A DNA stretch of 64,000 bases from Henckelia pumila (lineage: Eukaryota > Streptophyta > Magnoliopsida > Lamiales > Gesneriaceae). Within the stretch, counting starts at the first letter, position 1; every line of letters begins with the position of its first letter. The notes under the pieces are model-generated. The model was not told the origin of the DNA, searched no databases, and saw nothing but the letters and a program-made list of their open reading frames with translations. This document shows, piece after piece, positions 21,778-34,693 of the stretch. The stretch is taken from the NCBI RefSeq assembly GCF_033568475.1, contig NC_133121.1, positions 192,288,664-192,352,663 of the forward strand, read 5' to 3'. Position numbers and translations under genes: made by a program.

Positions 21778-23626
21778 TGAAAGAGTGGGTGCCCGGTGAG
21801 CCAACTTGTGGCTAAGGGCTTTGATGACTCTTTGTATAAACAATCTTTTGTTTAATATTATTTACACTTTTATTAATGGCAATGACTTTATCTTTCTCCA
21901 TATTGTTATATTGTGATATACTATTGTTGTTTTGATAAAGACCTTGAATATACTATAGTGTATGTAAGATGTGGTAGAACATGGGGATGTCTATCATGAA
22001 ACACATCTTATAGTCACTGTATATTCTAAATTGTTCCTAGTCGATTGAGCCGTCCGATAATAAGGATAAGGATCGCTCGAGTTTGAGACTAGCATTTGCG
22101 ATGCAGAGTACCACGTTTCATTGGTAGGGAACATAGAGATGTTCGAAGCATGCAAATGGATATTCATATGATGAATGATCGAACTACCCTATCCGGACTT
22201 TCCAAGTGGTTATCACTTATCGAGTGGATAAAGTCCGCGGTTTTGGTTGTACACCATTAGTCCTTACTACTTGAAACATCATTGAGACTCTATATGCTAG
22301 TACTGTGCTTTGACTCGTTTATCGACTCTATTGGGGTCATCAGGTGTCGGGATTGGGTACAGTTACAACACATATAGGAGTCGATGCATTGTTGTCAAGG
22401 ATTCACCACATACTTGCGAGTGTGGATATCCTATGCGATCTGAGGAGATATTAGTGTGACGAATCTCTGGCCAGAGTACATGATGTGATTTAAGAAATGG
22501 TTTCTTAGTAGCACATGCGATGTCACTATTTGATCTTCAAGATGTATTGCATAGTTATCGAATCTCGAGCGACTCTCGATATACCAATGGTTGTTGATTC
22601 GATCGGGATATATGGATGAAGGGACCGTACTGTACGCTAACCAAAATCTATTGGTTCTTGTAGGCACTATCAGTGATACCTAGGGAATCATGGGGCGATG
22701 TTGCTAGACGCTCTTACCATGATTCGATGGGCAAGTCAGAAATTGTTATTCCGAGTCACAAGGAGTTGTGAGCCCATGGCTAGCTGTATCCCTGAACCAT
22801 TGAGGGTCACACAGTGTAATGGATTTTTAATCCCCGTTGAGATAGTTAAATTTAAAGAGTTAAATTTAATGAACAAAGAAGTTGGACTTCTTAATTATGA
22901 GTAGAGGAGTAAGATTTCCTAAAATGACATAGGGATGGGCATTTTTGGAAATCACTGAATTCGGATTTAGAAAAATTTATCTTGACTTTAAAAGGTGCAG
23001 AAATGGTTTCTGTGCACATTGGTGAAATTGGTTTATCAATCGGAGTCACGATGAATTTTATATTAATTTCTGAACATGCGAGCCTTGCTTGTCGGGCTTG
23101 AACTTATGACTAATGGGCCCTAAGCTGTTAGTGGCCTACATTATAAATAAGTTATTGCAGTACAGAAATTACACACAACAGGTCACAAAATATTTTTAAA
23201 ACCCTAGCTGCGTTTTTAATAAGTGGCCGCGCCCCTCCCTCCCTCTGCTCGAAAAATCCAGCCTGTGAATTTTGAATTGCAGTCTGGTTTAACGGATCAA
23301 ATTCGTTAATCTCTTCGTAGAAACTTCTGATAGATTTTCTAGTGCAATCTATCAGAGGGATTAAATATCCGTTTGTGGACCTGATTGAAGAACAGTTCGT
23401 CCATCAGTTCCAGGGATTTACAACAAGAGCAGAGAAATCTGTTGGTGTCCAAAATCTCGATTCGAGATTAAAGGTAAAAATTTTATAATCGTTATTTAAT
23501 TTTTACACACACAATTTAATCGTAAAAGTTTTGATACCCAATATGGAATCGTTCCATATAAAATTTTTAAACTTCCGCTGCACCGGGTATCAATCCTGAT
23601 TGATCTGATCGCCGAGTTTTCCAACA
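21778..23626 (+). repeat. 3' LTR of the copia element
   Basis: 1849 bp, same ends and length as the 5' LTR. About 18 substitutions distinguish them, several clustered near 23070-23080 and 22310-22325. The TATA box is retained at 23141. Confidence 0.96.
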
Positions 23627-23631
23627 GCATC

Positions 23632-25303
23632 TTTATTCCACTATATATTCTAAACATAGTTCATAGTCGATTAAGCCGCCCAAAAGAAGGATAAGGGTCG
23701 CTTGAGATTGAGACTATTATCTGTGATGTGGAGTACCATGTTTGATTGGTAATGGACATAGGATGTCCGAAGCATACAGGTGCTGACACATAGGATGTGT
23801 TCATTGAACAACCCTCGTAGGACTTTCCAAGTGGTTATCAGTTTTTGAGTGGATGAAGTCCTGATTATGGTTGTACACCATTAGTCCTTATGACCCGGAA
23901 CAACACTAGACTCTGTGTACTAATGCTGCACTTTGATCAGTTTACTGGCTCCAGAAGAGCATTACAGTGGCATGGTTGGGTGTAGCTATGAAATACATGG
24001 GAGTCAGTGGTTGTATTCGGAGATTCACCGCACATTTATGAAATGTGGATATCCTATATGATCTGAGGAAATGATAGTGTATTTAGTCTCTGGCCAGAGA
24101 ATGATATATGTTTTAGGGAAATGGTTTCTCTAGTTACATATACAATATCACTATGCATTATCCAAGATGATATAATATAGTTATCGAATCATAGGCAACT
24201 CTCGATATACCAATGGTTGCCGATTCGATCGGGATATATGAAATGAAGGGACTGTACTGTACGTTAACCATAATCGACTGGTTTTTGCAGGCACTATCAG
24301 TGATACCTAGGGAATCATGGGGCGGTGCTACTTGACGCTCTTACCATGATTCGATGGGTCAAATCAGAAATGAGTTCTGACATTTTATGATCAAGGGGTT
24401 GATACATAAAATGGGGCTAAAAGGGTAAGCCCATATAAAGAAATCTTTCCTGAATCACAAAGAGTTGTGAACCCACAGCTAGTTGTATCCCTGAACCATT
24501 GAGGGTTACATAAGTACTGGTTTTTCTGTTTCCGTTGAGATAATGAATTCAAAGAGTTGAATTTATGATAAAAAAAATTTTACTTGATCGATAGATAAAC
24601 TTATAAATTGTTTATAAGAGCTTAAAAAAATTTTGAGAGCAAAATTAATTAAAAGGGTTTAATTAATTTTTTCGAGTTGGACTTTGATTTAAGGACTCAC
24701 ACAATATATATAAATGCATATATATATATGATATATATATGGATATATATAATATATATTTATGATTGTGGGACCTTATGTTTATAATATATATATATAT
24801 ATTATATTATTATAATTTTAAAAAAAAATTAATTAAATGAGTTGTCAGCCGACAACACATTTAATTTGCCTCAATCAATTGAGAATTGATTGAGGCGATA
24901 AAAGATAGCAGAAGCTATCAGAAGAAATAATGAAAAAAAGAAAATTTTCTTCTCAGCTTAAAGTTTTCCTCTCGGCCAGTCTTCTTCGTTATATCTTTCT
25001 CAACGAAAAATTTCTTCTTCTTCTTAAATGCGTTTTAGAAGAGGAACCGGAAATCCAGTCGTGGACCTGATTTGAAGAAAGAAAGAAAAATCCAGTTGAT
25101 TGTTCGTAGGGATATACTACAAGAGCAATTTTCGATTTTTCGAAATAGTTAGAGTCCAGTGAATTTGTTCATCGAAGGTATAACTTCATAAACTCTCTAC
25201 AAAGGTTATTTAAACCATACGAGTGTCCAAGCATATTTTGAATGTCAAAATATAATTTTTTAAACTTCCGCTGCGTCTTGGGCACGAGAGTTCCGGTATC
25301 ACA
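23632..25303 (+). repeat. outer solo LTR, right part
   Basis: It continues the outer LTR after the inner insertion with CTATATATTCTAAACATAG, then CTAGTCGATT-like and CCGATTCGATCGGGATATAT text alignable with the inner LTR. It ends at CTTCCGCTGCGTCTTGGGCA followed by GGTATCACA. An AT-rich block (24700-24830) is specific to this copy. The right edge at 25303 is set by the last CA before repeat-unit DNA resumes near 25309. Confidence 0.75.
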
Positions 25304-25310
25304 AAAACTA

Positions 25311-26036
25311 CAACATTAAATATAAATATATACTAGTTCGCATAATGGCTTAATTGCAAATACAAACATAAAATGGTCGGAGGAACTCAAAATCTTGACA
25401 AGGATCACGAATATAATTAACGTAATTCACACAAAATATTTACCAGATAAAGTTTTGTATCAAGACATTGAGCCAGAAAATTTTATTATCGATGTGAGAT
25501 TTACATTGAATATAAATTATATTAATAATCAATTCCTTTTAACAAATTGACAATATTTTTTCCTCAGGGAGACGATGTAATAATATGTGATTTGGCAGCC
25601 ATGTGCTAAAAGGGTAGTCCATTCATAATCAAAACAAAACCATAAAAAGATGGTAGGTATTTTATGTGGATTGAATTTTTTTTTCCCAACAAAAAAATCT
25701 AAGATATTTACTTTGATTTTCTATCTAATTTTATTTTCAAAAGTAGAAGAGGCTCGTAGATCTACATACCAAAAAGGGGATATTTTTATTTAGGTAAACT
25801 GATGGGTGCATTTTTTGACAACCATATTGCTTGAACACCCAATCAACGGTGAAACAAGTGGTGTAACGGACTAAACCAGTGGATAAGTTTTGCGTCCTCA
25901 TATTTTATCATCTGGTTGTGGGAAACGGATGCCAGAGAGATTATTAACATGGTACTCAGTTTTCTTGATTCCAATATGGAAGATAGACCCACTTTGGAAA
26001 GGAGATTACAAACTATCAAACAAGGAACTATCAGTT
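25311..26036 (+). pseudogene. pseudokinase copy 1, 5' truncated
   Basis: It starts in the intron before the catalytic-loop exon because the outer LTR removed the 5' half. The exon text KVLYQDIEPENFI-like matches the kinase HRD loop with Tyr-Gln-Asp for His-Arg-Asp. GDDVIICDLAAMC stands where DFG should be, followed by TAA in the TGCTAAAAG codon context. EVEEARRSTYQKGDIF precedes the usual frame loss at TTTAGGTAAACTG. The end segment shows NMEDRPT and a stop at about 26036. Unrepaired, it cannot make a kinase. Confidence 0.75.
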
Positions 26037-26594
26037 AGAAATGTTTGTAGGTGAAAAATCAAACCTTCAAATCTATGAAACAACGACCGTGAGCACAAAT
26101 ATTGACAATTTTCTTCCCCCAAGTCAACGAAGATCTACAGCATTTCCCAATTCGACACTGATCTACAACATTACGGCCGATGGATTACTTGTTTGGGGTT
26201 GAGGAGAAGGTTGGGGAGAATCACTAAGAACGAGAGAAAGTACCCGATGACTATTTTCAACTTTCTGTTTTTGTTTTTGAACTATGAGTAAAGGATAGTG
26301 TTGGGTTTTAAATGATATTAGGGAATTTTCGTAAATTGGGCTGAAATAGGAAGTTGGAAAAAAGGATAGAAATTTATCAAAGACCTCAAACTTATTTTCT
26401 TTTACCAATGGACTGAGCGAAAATTAGAGTTTACGTTAGGGTATTTATAGGAAATTTCCCCATAAAAAAATGATGATTACTATTTTCATTCTTATAATAT
26501 TTTATGCCCTCATGAGTAGTATTTGAAATTTTTATCTCCCAATTCTTTGTGCGATTTGCCCATTTTAAATCTAAGTATTTATTTATTTTTTTAG

Positions 26595-28138
26595 ATTTTC
26601 CACGGATGTAGATGAAATTTAGTTTTCTTTTTAATCTTGCACTTTATGATTATCTGAGTTATTACGGTGGCTTCACTTTGATTAAGTTTTGTGGTGTCCC
26701 TGTTGCTGTATTTTTCATTGTCTTTTTAGAGATACTAGATTTATGTAAAACACTGATAGGTGAATTTTTCAAGAGATTCAAATATGTTTTAAATTCTGAA
26801 TGTCAAAATATTGGTCAGTTTTCGGTTTAAATCTGTTGTTTTTCACCCAACAATAACTATCGGTTGCCGGATGAAACTTGGATAGTTGAAACTTATGCCC
26901 TACACCGACCCATCTCACCCCATAGAAAACCCACGTTTGTTAACTTCCCATTTCGCTTGGTAACCCGACCTCCCTCACCTCCCACAGGTTCCTATCCTCG
27001 AGAGAACCCATTGTATGAGGTAAATTTTCATTTAAATTGAAATATTTATGTTCATATATTATATTTTCTGTTTTCTTCCAAATTATATCAGAATATTAAC
27101 TTATAAACATAGTAATTATTATTAGTTATGATTATTTTTCTTATAACAGAACAAAAAACTTTATTTTGAGTGATTCCAACAATGAAAAATTGCATCACGT
27201 CTTAAAGCATACGCAAAAAACAGCGACATCAATTTTTTGATTATTAAATACTAACCTGATGTTGATTTAATGTAAAAATAAATAAATTACCAAGTAATTA
27301 TATTTTTATTTTTACGCAATTCAATTCATTTAAATTTTACTATTGGACTCGGATTGGATGCACTGTTAAAATTAAATTCAATCGTAGTTTAATTACTTTT
27401 TCTTAGTTAGTGCGACTTTAATTATAAATGTATACTAGTTCTCATAATGGCTTAATTGCAGATACAAACATAAAATGGTCGAAGGAACTCAACATCTTGA
27501 AAAGGATCACAAATATAATTAACGTAATTCACACAAAATATTTACCAGATAAAGTTTGTGTATCAAGACATTGAGCCATAAAATTTTATTCTCGATGTGG
27601 GTTTACATTGAATATAAATTTTATTAATGATCAATTCCTTGTAACACATTGACACTAAATTTTTCTCAGGGAGGCGATGTAATAATATGTGATTGGAAGC
27701 CATGTGCAAAGAGTGTAGTCCATTCATCATCAAAACGAAACCTTACAAAGATGGTAGGTATTTTTATATGTTGATTGAATTTTTTTTTCCTACAAAAAAA
27801 TTTAAGATATTTAATTTGATTTTCTTTCTAATTTTATTTTTAGAGGTAGAAGAGGCTCGTAGATATGCATACCAAAAAAGGGACATTTTTTAATTAGGTA
27901 AACTGATTGTTGCATTTTTTACAACCATATTGCTTGAAAGCCCAATCACCGGAGAAACAAGTGGTGTCACAGATTGAACTAGTGGATAAGTTTCTGTGTC
28001 CCCATATTTTATCATTCGGTTGTCAAGAATCGAATGTCAGAGAGATTTTTAACTTGGTACTCTGTTTTCTTTATTTCAATATGGAAGATAGACCCACTGT
28101 GGCAAATATTACAAGCTATCAAACAATGAGCTATCAAT
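26595..28138 (+). pseudogene. pseudokinase copy 2
   Basis: This near full-length unit shows the family's exon order. A short exon ends MQMK-like before GTAAG (here mutated). A segment reads FTLIKFCGV to LEILDLCKTLIGEFF. An exon after an acceptor near 27148 contains the hinge-like LMIKYYPDGDL relative (damaged here). The catalytic-loop exon starts near 27462. A DFG-position exon near 27671 has lost one base, changing CDLAAMC to CDWKPC. The last exons end with NMEDRPTVA. A 66-codon frame (27693-27893) and an 85-codon frame (27907-28164) are pieces of it. I call the family kinase-like because the YQD-x3-EN, D-L-A and RPT blocks lie in kinase order; the exact subfamily is not recognised. Confidence 0.75.
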
Positions 28139-28699
28139 TAGAAATGTTTGTGGCTGAAAAATAAAACCTTCAAATCTTTGAAACAATGACCGTGAGCACA
28201 AATACTGACAATTTTCTTCCCCCCAAGTCAACGAAGATCTAAAACATTTCCCCACTCCACCCTGATCTACAACATTACGGCCGATGGATTACTCGCTTGG
28301 GGTTGAGGGAGAAGTTTGGGGAGAATGAAGAAGAACGAGAGAAAGTACCTGATGACCATTTTCAACGTTCTATTTTTGTTTTTGAAATATGTGTAAAGGG
28401 TAGTTTTAGGTTTTAAATGAAATTATGGAATTTTCGTAAATTGGGCTGAAATAGAAAGTTGAAAAAAGGATAGAAATTTATCAAAGAGCTCAAACTTATA
28501 TTCCTTTTATACATGGTCTGAGAGAAAATTTGAGTTTTCATTTTGGGATTTATAGGAAATTTCCCCATAAAAAATGATGATTACTATTTTCTTTCTTATT
28601 ATATTTTATTTCCTGATTAGTACTATTTGAAGTTTTTACCTCCCCATTCCTTGTGCGATTTGCGCATTTTAAATATAAGTATTTTATTTATTTTTTTAG

Positions 28700-29514
28700 G
28701 TTTTTCATGGATGCAGATATAAGTAAGTTTTTTTTTTAATCTTGAACTTTATGATTTTCCGAGTTATTACGGTGGCTTCACTTTGATTAAGTTTTATGGT
28801 GTCCTTGATATTGTATTTTTCATTGTCTTTTTAGAAATACTAGATTTATGTGAAACACTGATAGATAAATTTTTCAAGAGATTCAAATATTTTTTAAATT
28901 CTGAATGTCAAAATATTGGTGAGCATTCAGTCTATATATGTTGTTTTTCACCCAACAATGACTATGGGTTGCCGGATGGAATTTTGATAGTTAAAACTTT
29001 TGCCCTATGCCGACCTATCTCACCGCCGTGGAAAACCCACGCTTGTTAACTTCCCATTTCGCTTGGTAACCAGACCTCCATCACCTCCCACCGGCTGCTC
29101 TTCGCGAGAGAATCCATTGTATGAGGTAATTTTTATTTAAATTGAAATATTTATGTTCATATATTATATTTTAAGTTTTCTTCCATATTATATCGGAAGT
29201 TTAATTTATAAACATAGTCATTACTTTTAGTTATGATTATTTTTTCTTGTTACAGAACAAAAAATATTATTTGGAGTGATTCCAACAATGAAAAATTGCA
29301 TCACGTCTTAAGGCATACACAAAAAACAACAACATCAATTGTTTGATGATTAAATATTACCATGACGGTGATTTATTGTAAAAAAAAATTACAAAGTATT
29401 TATATTTTTATATTTACGCTCAACTCATTTAAATTTTACTATTGGGCTTGGATGGATGCACTGCTAACATTAAATTCGATCGTAGTTTAATTATTTTTTT
29501 ATTTAATGCAACAT

Positions 29515-29569
<55 letters not shown>

Positions 29570-30246
29570 TAATTCACATAATGACTTAATTGCAGATACA
29601 AACATAAAATGGTCGGAGGAACTCAACATGTTGACAAGGATCATGAATATAATTAACGTAATTCACACAAAATATTTATCAGATAAAGTTGTGTATCAAG
29701 ACATTGAGCCAGAATAATTTATTCTCAACGAATATAAATTATATTAATGATCAATTCCTTGTAACACATTTACAATAAATTTTTCTTAGGGAGACAATGT
29801 AATAATATGTGATTTGGCAGCCATGTGCTAAAAGAGTAGTCCATTCATCATCAAAACGAAACCATACAAAGATGATAGTTAATTTATGTGGATTGAATTT
29901 TTTTTTCCTACAAAAAAACCTAAGATATTTAATTTGATTTTCTTTCTAATTTAATTTTCAGAGGTAGAAGATGCTCATAGATCTACATACCGAAAAGGGG
30001 ACATTTTTAATTAGGTAAACTGATAGTTGCATTTTTGACAACCATATTGTTTGAACACCCAATCACCGGTGAAACAAGTGCTGTAACGGACTGAACCAGT
30101 GGATAAGATTTTGCGTCCCCATATTTTATCTTTCGGTTGTCGGGAAATGGATGTCTGAGAGATTATTAACTTGGTACTCAGTTTTCTTGATTCCAATATG
30201 GGTGGAAAAGAGATTACAAGCTATTAAACAAGGAGCTATCAGGAAG
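28700..30246 (+). pseudogene. pseudokinase copy 3
   Basis: All exon blocks are present. The intron before the catalytic exon has expanded into a TA microsatellite (29519-29568). The catalytic exon reads KWSEELNMLTRIMNIINVIH then VVYQDIEPE, ending early at a TAA. The last exon has lost the RPT segment around 30205 (the text goes from AATATGGGTGG to AAAGAGATTACAAGC), a small deletion not shared with the other copies. Confidence 0.75.
29519..29568. repeat. TA dinucleotide microsatellite
   Basis: About 25 uninterrupted TA units lie inside an intron of pseudokinase copy 3. The neighbouring copies have ordinary AAATATAAATATATACTA at this point, so the expansion is private to this unit. Confidence 0.95.
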
Positions 30247-31100
30247 AAATGTTTGTAGCTGATAAATCAAACCTTCAAATCTATGAAATAATGACCGTGA
30301 GCAAAAATATTTAAAATTTTCTTCCCCACCCCCCAACCAAATTCAACGAAAATCTCTAACATTTCCCAACTCGACATAGATCTATAACATTACGAACGAT
30401 GGATTACTCGTTTGGGTTGATGGAGAAGGTTGGGTAGAATCAAGAAGAACGAGAGAAAGTACCCGATGACCATTTTCAACTTTTTGTTTTTGTTTTGGAA
30501 ACATGAGTAAAGGGTAGTGTTGGATTTTTAATGAAATTAGGGACATTCTCGTAAATTGGGATGAAATAGAAAGTTGGAGAAAAGGATAGAGATTTATCAA
30601 AGAGCTCAAACTTATTTTCTCTTACACATGGACTGTGGGAAAATTTGAGTTTACATTTGGGGATTTATAGGAAATTTTCCCATAAAAAATAATGATTACT
30701 ACTTTTTTTTTATTATATTTTATTCAATGATAGTACTATTTTAAGTTCTTACCTCCCCGTTCCTTTTGCGATTTTCCCATTTTATATCTAAGTATTTATT
30801 TATTTTATGGATTTTTCGTGGATGCATATGAAAGTAAGTTTTCTTTTTAATCTTGTACCTTATGATTTTCTGATTTATTACGGTGGCTTCACTTTGATTA
30901 AGTTTTGTGGTGTCCTTGGTGTTGTATTTTTCATTGTATTTTTAGAAATACTAGATTTATGTGAAACACTGATAGGTGAATTTTTCAAGGGATTCAAATA
31001 TTTTTTAAAATCTGAATGTCAAAATATTGGTGATCATTCAGTCTATATCTGATGTTTTTCACCCAACAATGACTATGGGTTGCCGGATGGAACTTGGATA

Positions 31101-32041
31101 GTTAAAATCTAGACGTGGAACTATGAGTCTATATCTGAATTTCAAGTAAAATCTACCTTCATTTTTGTGGTTGTATTCCTTTTCATAGTATTCCTATTAG
31201 TTCTTCTTATTGATGAACAAGAATAGGAAGGTGTGGAGGAAGAGGAAGAGGAAGGGAAAGAGGAAGAGGAAGAGGAAGAGGAAGAGGAGCTAGACGTGGA
31301 ATGTTCGGCAAATCCATCATCTTTCCTTTGTCTGCCTTTAAAACTTTGTTCTGCATCATCTTTATCATGATTTTGGTGTTTTGTCTCCACGGAGGAATCG
31401 CTTTTTCCCGTCATTGTTTCTATCAAGAAAACTAAATCCTCTTCTTCATCTACCCAATAATCACCAACGTAGAAATTAGTTTGTAGAAACTTGCTCGAGC
31501 TATTACATCGCCTTTTTTATGCTCTCTGGCTATCCATCTTCACATTCTTTTCGCTTAGTGCAATTTCTGGCCACAGACCGCCTCTTCTCCTCCATGCTTG
31601 CATCCCAATCTTCTTCTTCACTCATTTCTCCTCTTCTATTCAAAATTTTATTCCTATTAACATTTCTCTTGTTTGACCTTCCACAAACTCTTTTCTCAGT
31701 GGAGCCTTTATTCACTCGACTTGTCATTGATGAAGGTTCTGTCAAAGCTGAAACACAACTATTTTTAGCCGATGTCACCAAAAAAGAGGCTAGTTTGGTG
31801 CTTCCAAACATACTTGCTTTCTGATTACACACATTGTTCAATTCTTGAGGCAAGAATTGCACAAAATTCTGTTCATCCTCATCCAAATCCAAGACAAGCC
31901 TTCCCCTCCTCCTTTCAACCACTCTTGGACCCATTGCCATTTTTTTGTTTAGGCAACAGATGTCAGGCTCTCGCTTAATAATCAGCTGCACCATAGCCAC
32001 ACTGCAGATGCATATTATAGGTCAGTTATTGTTGACAAAAA

Positions 32042-32116
<75 letters not shown>

Positions 32117-32146
32117 TCCAGTTTCAGAGGAAAAAGCGATCACCAA
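31101..32146 (-). other. captured gene fragment of unknown family
   Basis: This segment does not belong to the repeat unit. On the minus strand it has a frame of 156 residues (32000-31530), basic with VVERRRGRLVLDLDEDEQNF, preceded by CTGCAG that could be a splice acceptor. A second stretch (about 31490-31142) reads YVGDYWVDEEEDLVFLIETM, then a run of about 20 serines, then a basic tail. The two lie in the same direction with in-frame stops between, consistent with two exons and an intron. I do not recognise the protein. The Ser run comes from a TCC/TCT repeat. It looks like a piece of a host gene moved here, but could be the inside of an unrecognised element. Confidence 0.5.
32044..32113. 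repeat. TA dinucleotide microsatellite
   Basis: About 70 bp of TA repeats with one phase slip near 32081. It marks the junction zone between the captured segment and the resumed pseudokinase copy 4. Confidence 0.95.
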
Positions 32147-33159
32147 AATTGTGATTTGGCAGCCATGTGCTAAGAGGGTAGTCCATTCATCATCAAAACG
32201 AAACCATACAAATATGGTAGGTATTTTATGAAGATTGAATTTTTTTTTTCCTACAAAAAATCTAAGATATTACTTTGATTTTCTTTCTAATTTTATTTTT
32301 AGAGGTAGAAGATGCTCATAGGTCTACATACCAAAAAGGGAATATTTTTAATTAGGTAACTGATAGTTTCATTTTTGACAACCATATTGTTTGAACACCC
32401 AATCACCGGTGAAACAAATGGGGTAACGGACTGAACAAGTGGATAAGATTTTGCGTCCCCATATTTTATCATCTGGTTTTCGGGAAATGGATGCTTGAGA
32501 GATTATTAACTTGGTACTCAGTTTTCTTGATTCCAATATGGAAGATAGACCCACTGTGGCAAAGAGATTACAAGCTATCAAACAAGGAACTATCAGGTAG
32601 AAATGTTTGTAGCTGAAAAATCAAACCTTCAAATCTATGAAAGATAGACCATGAGCAAAAATATTGAAAATTTTATTCCCCCCAAGTCAACGAAGATCTC
32701 TAACATTTCCCAACTCAACACAGATCTATAACATTACAGCCGATGGATTACTCGTTTGGGGTTGACGGAGAAGGTTGGGGAGAATCAAGAAGAACGAGAG
32801 AAAGTACCTGACGACCATTTCCAACTTTCTGTTTTTGTTTTTGAAACATGAGTAAAGGGTAGTGTTGAATTTTAAATGAAATTAGGGACATTCTCGTAAA
32901 TTGGGATTAAATAGAAGGTTGGAGAAAAGAATAGTGATTTATCAAAGAGCTCAAACTTATTTTCTCTTACACATGGACTGAGGGAAAATTTGAGTTTACA
33001 TTTGGGGATTTATAGAAAATTTGCCCATAAAAAATGATGATTACTATTTTCTTTCTTATTATATTTTATTCCCTGATAGTGCTATTTGAATTTCTTACCT
33101 CCCCATTCCTTTTGCGATTTTCCTATTTTATATCTAAATATTTATTTATTTTTGTGAAT

Positions 33160-34693
33160 GTTTTGTGGATGCATATGAAAGTAAGTTTTCTTTTTAATAT
33201 TGTACTTTATGATTTTCTGAGTTATTACGGTGGCTTCACTTTGATTACATTTTGTGGTGTTCCTAATATGTATTTTTCATTGTATTTTTAGAAATACTAG
33301 ATTTGTGTGAAAAGCTAATAGGTTAATTTTTCAAGGGATTAAAATATTTTTGAAATTCTGAATGTCAAAATGTTGGTGAGCATTTGGTCTGTATCTGTTG
33401 TTTTTCACCCAACAATGACTATGGGTTGCCGGATGGAACTTGGATAGTTAAAACATATGCCCTACGCCGACCCATCTAACCCCCGTGTAAAATCTACGCT
33501 TGTTAACTTTCCACTTCGCTTGGTAACTGGACCTCCCTCACTTCCCACTGGCTGCTCTTCTCAAAGAACCCATTGTATGAGGTATTTTCATTTAAATTGA
33601 AATATTTATGTTCATATATTATATTTTTAGTTTTATTCCAAATTATATCGTAACTTTAACTCATAAACATAGACATCATTATTAGTTATGATTATTTTTC
33701 TTATAACAGAACGAAAAATTTTATTTGGAGTGATTCCAACAGTGAAAAATTGCATCACGTCTTAAGGCATATGCAAAAAAAGCGATATCAATTGTTTGAT
33801 GATTAAATGTTAACTTGATGGTGATTTACTATAAAAAAAATTTGTAAATTACCAAGTAATTATATTTTTATTTTTACGCAATTCAATTCATTTAAATTTT
33901 ACTATTGGACTCGGATTGGATGCACTGTTAAAATTAAATTTGAATGTAGTTTAATAACTTTTTTTTTTTGTTAGTGCAACAATAAATATAAACATATACT
34001 AATTCGCATAATGGATTAATTGCTGATACTAACATAAAATGGTCGGAGGAACTCAACATCTTGACAAGGATAACGAATTAATTCACACAAAATATTTACA
34101 TGATAAAGTTGTGTATCAAGACATTGAGCCAGAATAATTTATTCTCGACGTGAGGTTTACATTGAATATAAATTATATTAATGACCAATTCCTTGTAACA
34201 CATTGACAATAATTTTTTCTCAAGGAGACGATATAATAATATGTGATTTGGCAGCCATGTGCTAATAGGGTAGTCCATTCATCATCAAAATGAAACCAAA
34301 CAAAGATGGTAGGTATTTTATGAAGATTGAATTTTTTTTTCCTACAAAAAAATCTAAGATATTACTTTGATTTTCTTTTTAATTTTATTTTCAGAGGTAG
34401 AAGATGTTATAAGTTGTACATACCAAAAAAGGGACATTTTTAATTAGGTAAACTAATAGTTGCATTTTTGACAATCATAATGTTTGAACACCCAATCACC
34501 GGTGAAACAAGTGGGGTAACAGACTGAACCAGTGGATAAGATTACATGTCCCAATATTTTATCATCCGGTTGTTGGGAAATTGATGCATGAGAGATTATG
34601 AAATTTGTACTCAATTTTCTTGATACTAATATGGAAGATAGACCCACTGTGGCAAAGAGATTACAAGCTATCAAACAAGGAGCTATTAGGTAG
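33160..34693 (+). pseudogene. pseudokinase copy 5
   Basis: The unit is complete in layout. A GTAAG donor follows the MHMK-like exon. The FTLITFCGV segment is broken by an early stop. The catalytic exon around 34030-34140 reads VVYQDIEPE then TAA. The DFG-position exon reads CDLAAMC then TAA. The end segment NMEDRPTVAKRLQAIKQGAI closes at TAG near 34692. The AG-TGATTCCAACAGTGAAAAATT segment is also kept. Confidence 0.75.

Larger units (their letters stand above)
14152..23626 (+). mobile_element. complete young Ty1/copia retrotransposon
   Basis: A 9475-bp element with two 1849-bp LTRs, each starting TG and ending CA. It has an initiator-Met-type primer binding site after the first LTR, a polypurine tract before the second, and one uninterrupted gag-pol frame. 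The flanks are ACATC and GCATC: a 4-bp exact (CATC) or 5-bp one-mismatch target duplication. By eye the LTRs differ at about 18 positions, roughly 1 percent, all substitutions. That implies insertion within about the last half-million years under usual plant rates (inference). It sits inside an older LTR of a related family. Everything needed for autonomous movement seems present. Confidence 0.95.
30815..32602 (+). pseudogene. pseudokinase copy 4, split by foreign DNA
   Basis: The 5' part (30815-31100) includes a good MHMK-GTAAG exon edge and the FTLIKFCGV segment. The unit then breaks off and resumes at 32147 inside the DFG-position exon (TGTGATTTGGCAGCCATGTG), running to the stop near 32602 with NMEDRPTVAKRLQAIKQ. 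About 900 bp of the normal unit, including the hinge and catalytic-loop exons, is replaced by the segment 31101-32146. Confidence 0.8.

Noticed and set aside
26163..26408. Recurring minus-strand frames in each array spacer (also at 30382-30609 and 40302-40622) that could be a conserved gene
   Set aside because: They recur because the spacer is repeated. Frames differ in length between copies and show no domain.
29442..29717. 91-codon frame with a Tyr-Ile repeat
   Set aside because: It reads through a TA microsatellite inside an intron of pseudokinase copy 3. Only its last third is a real exon remnant.
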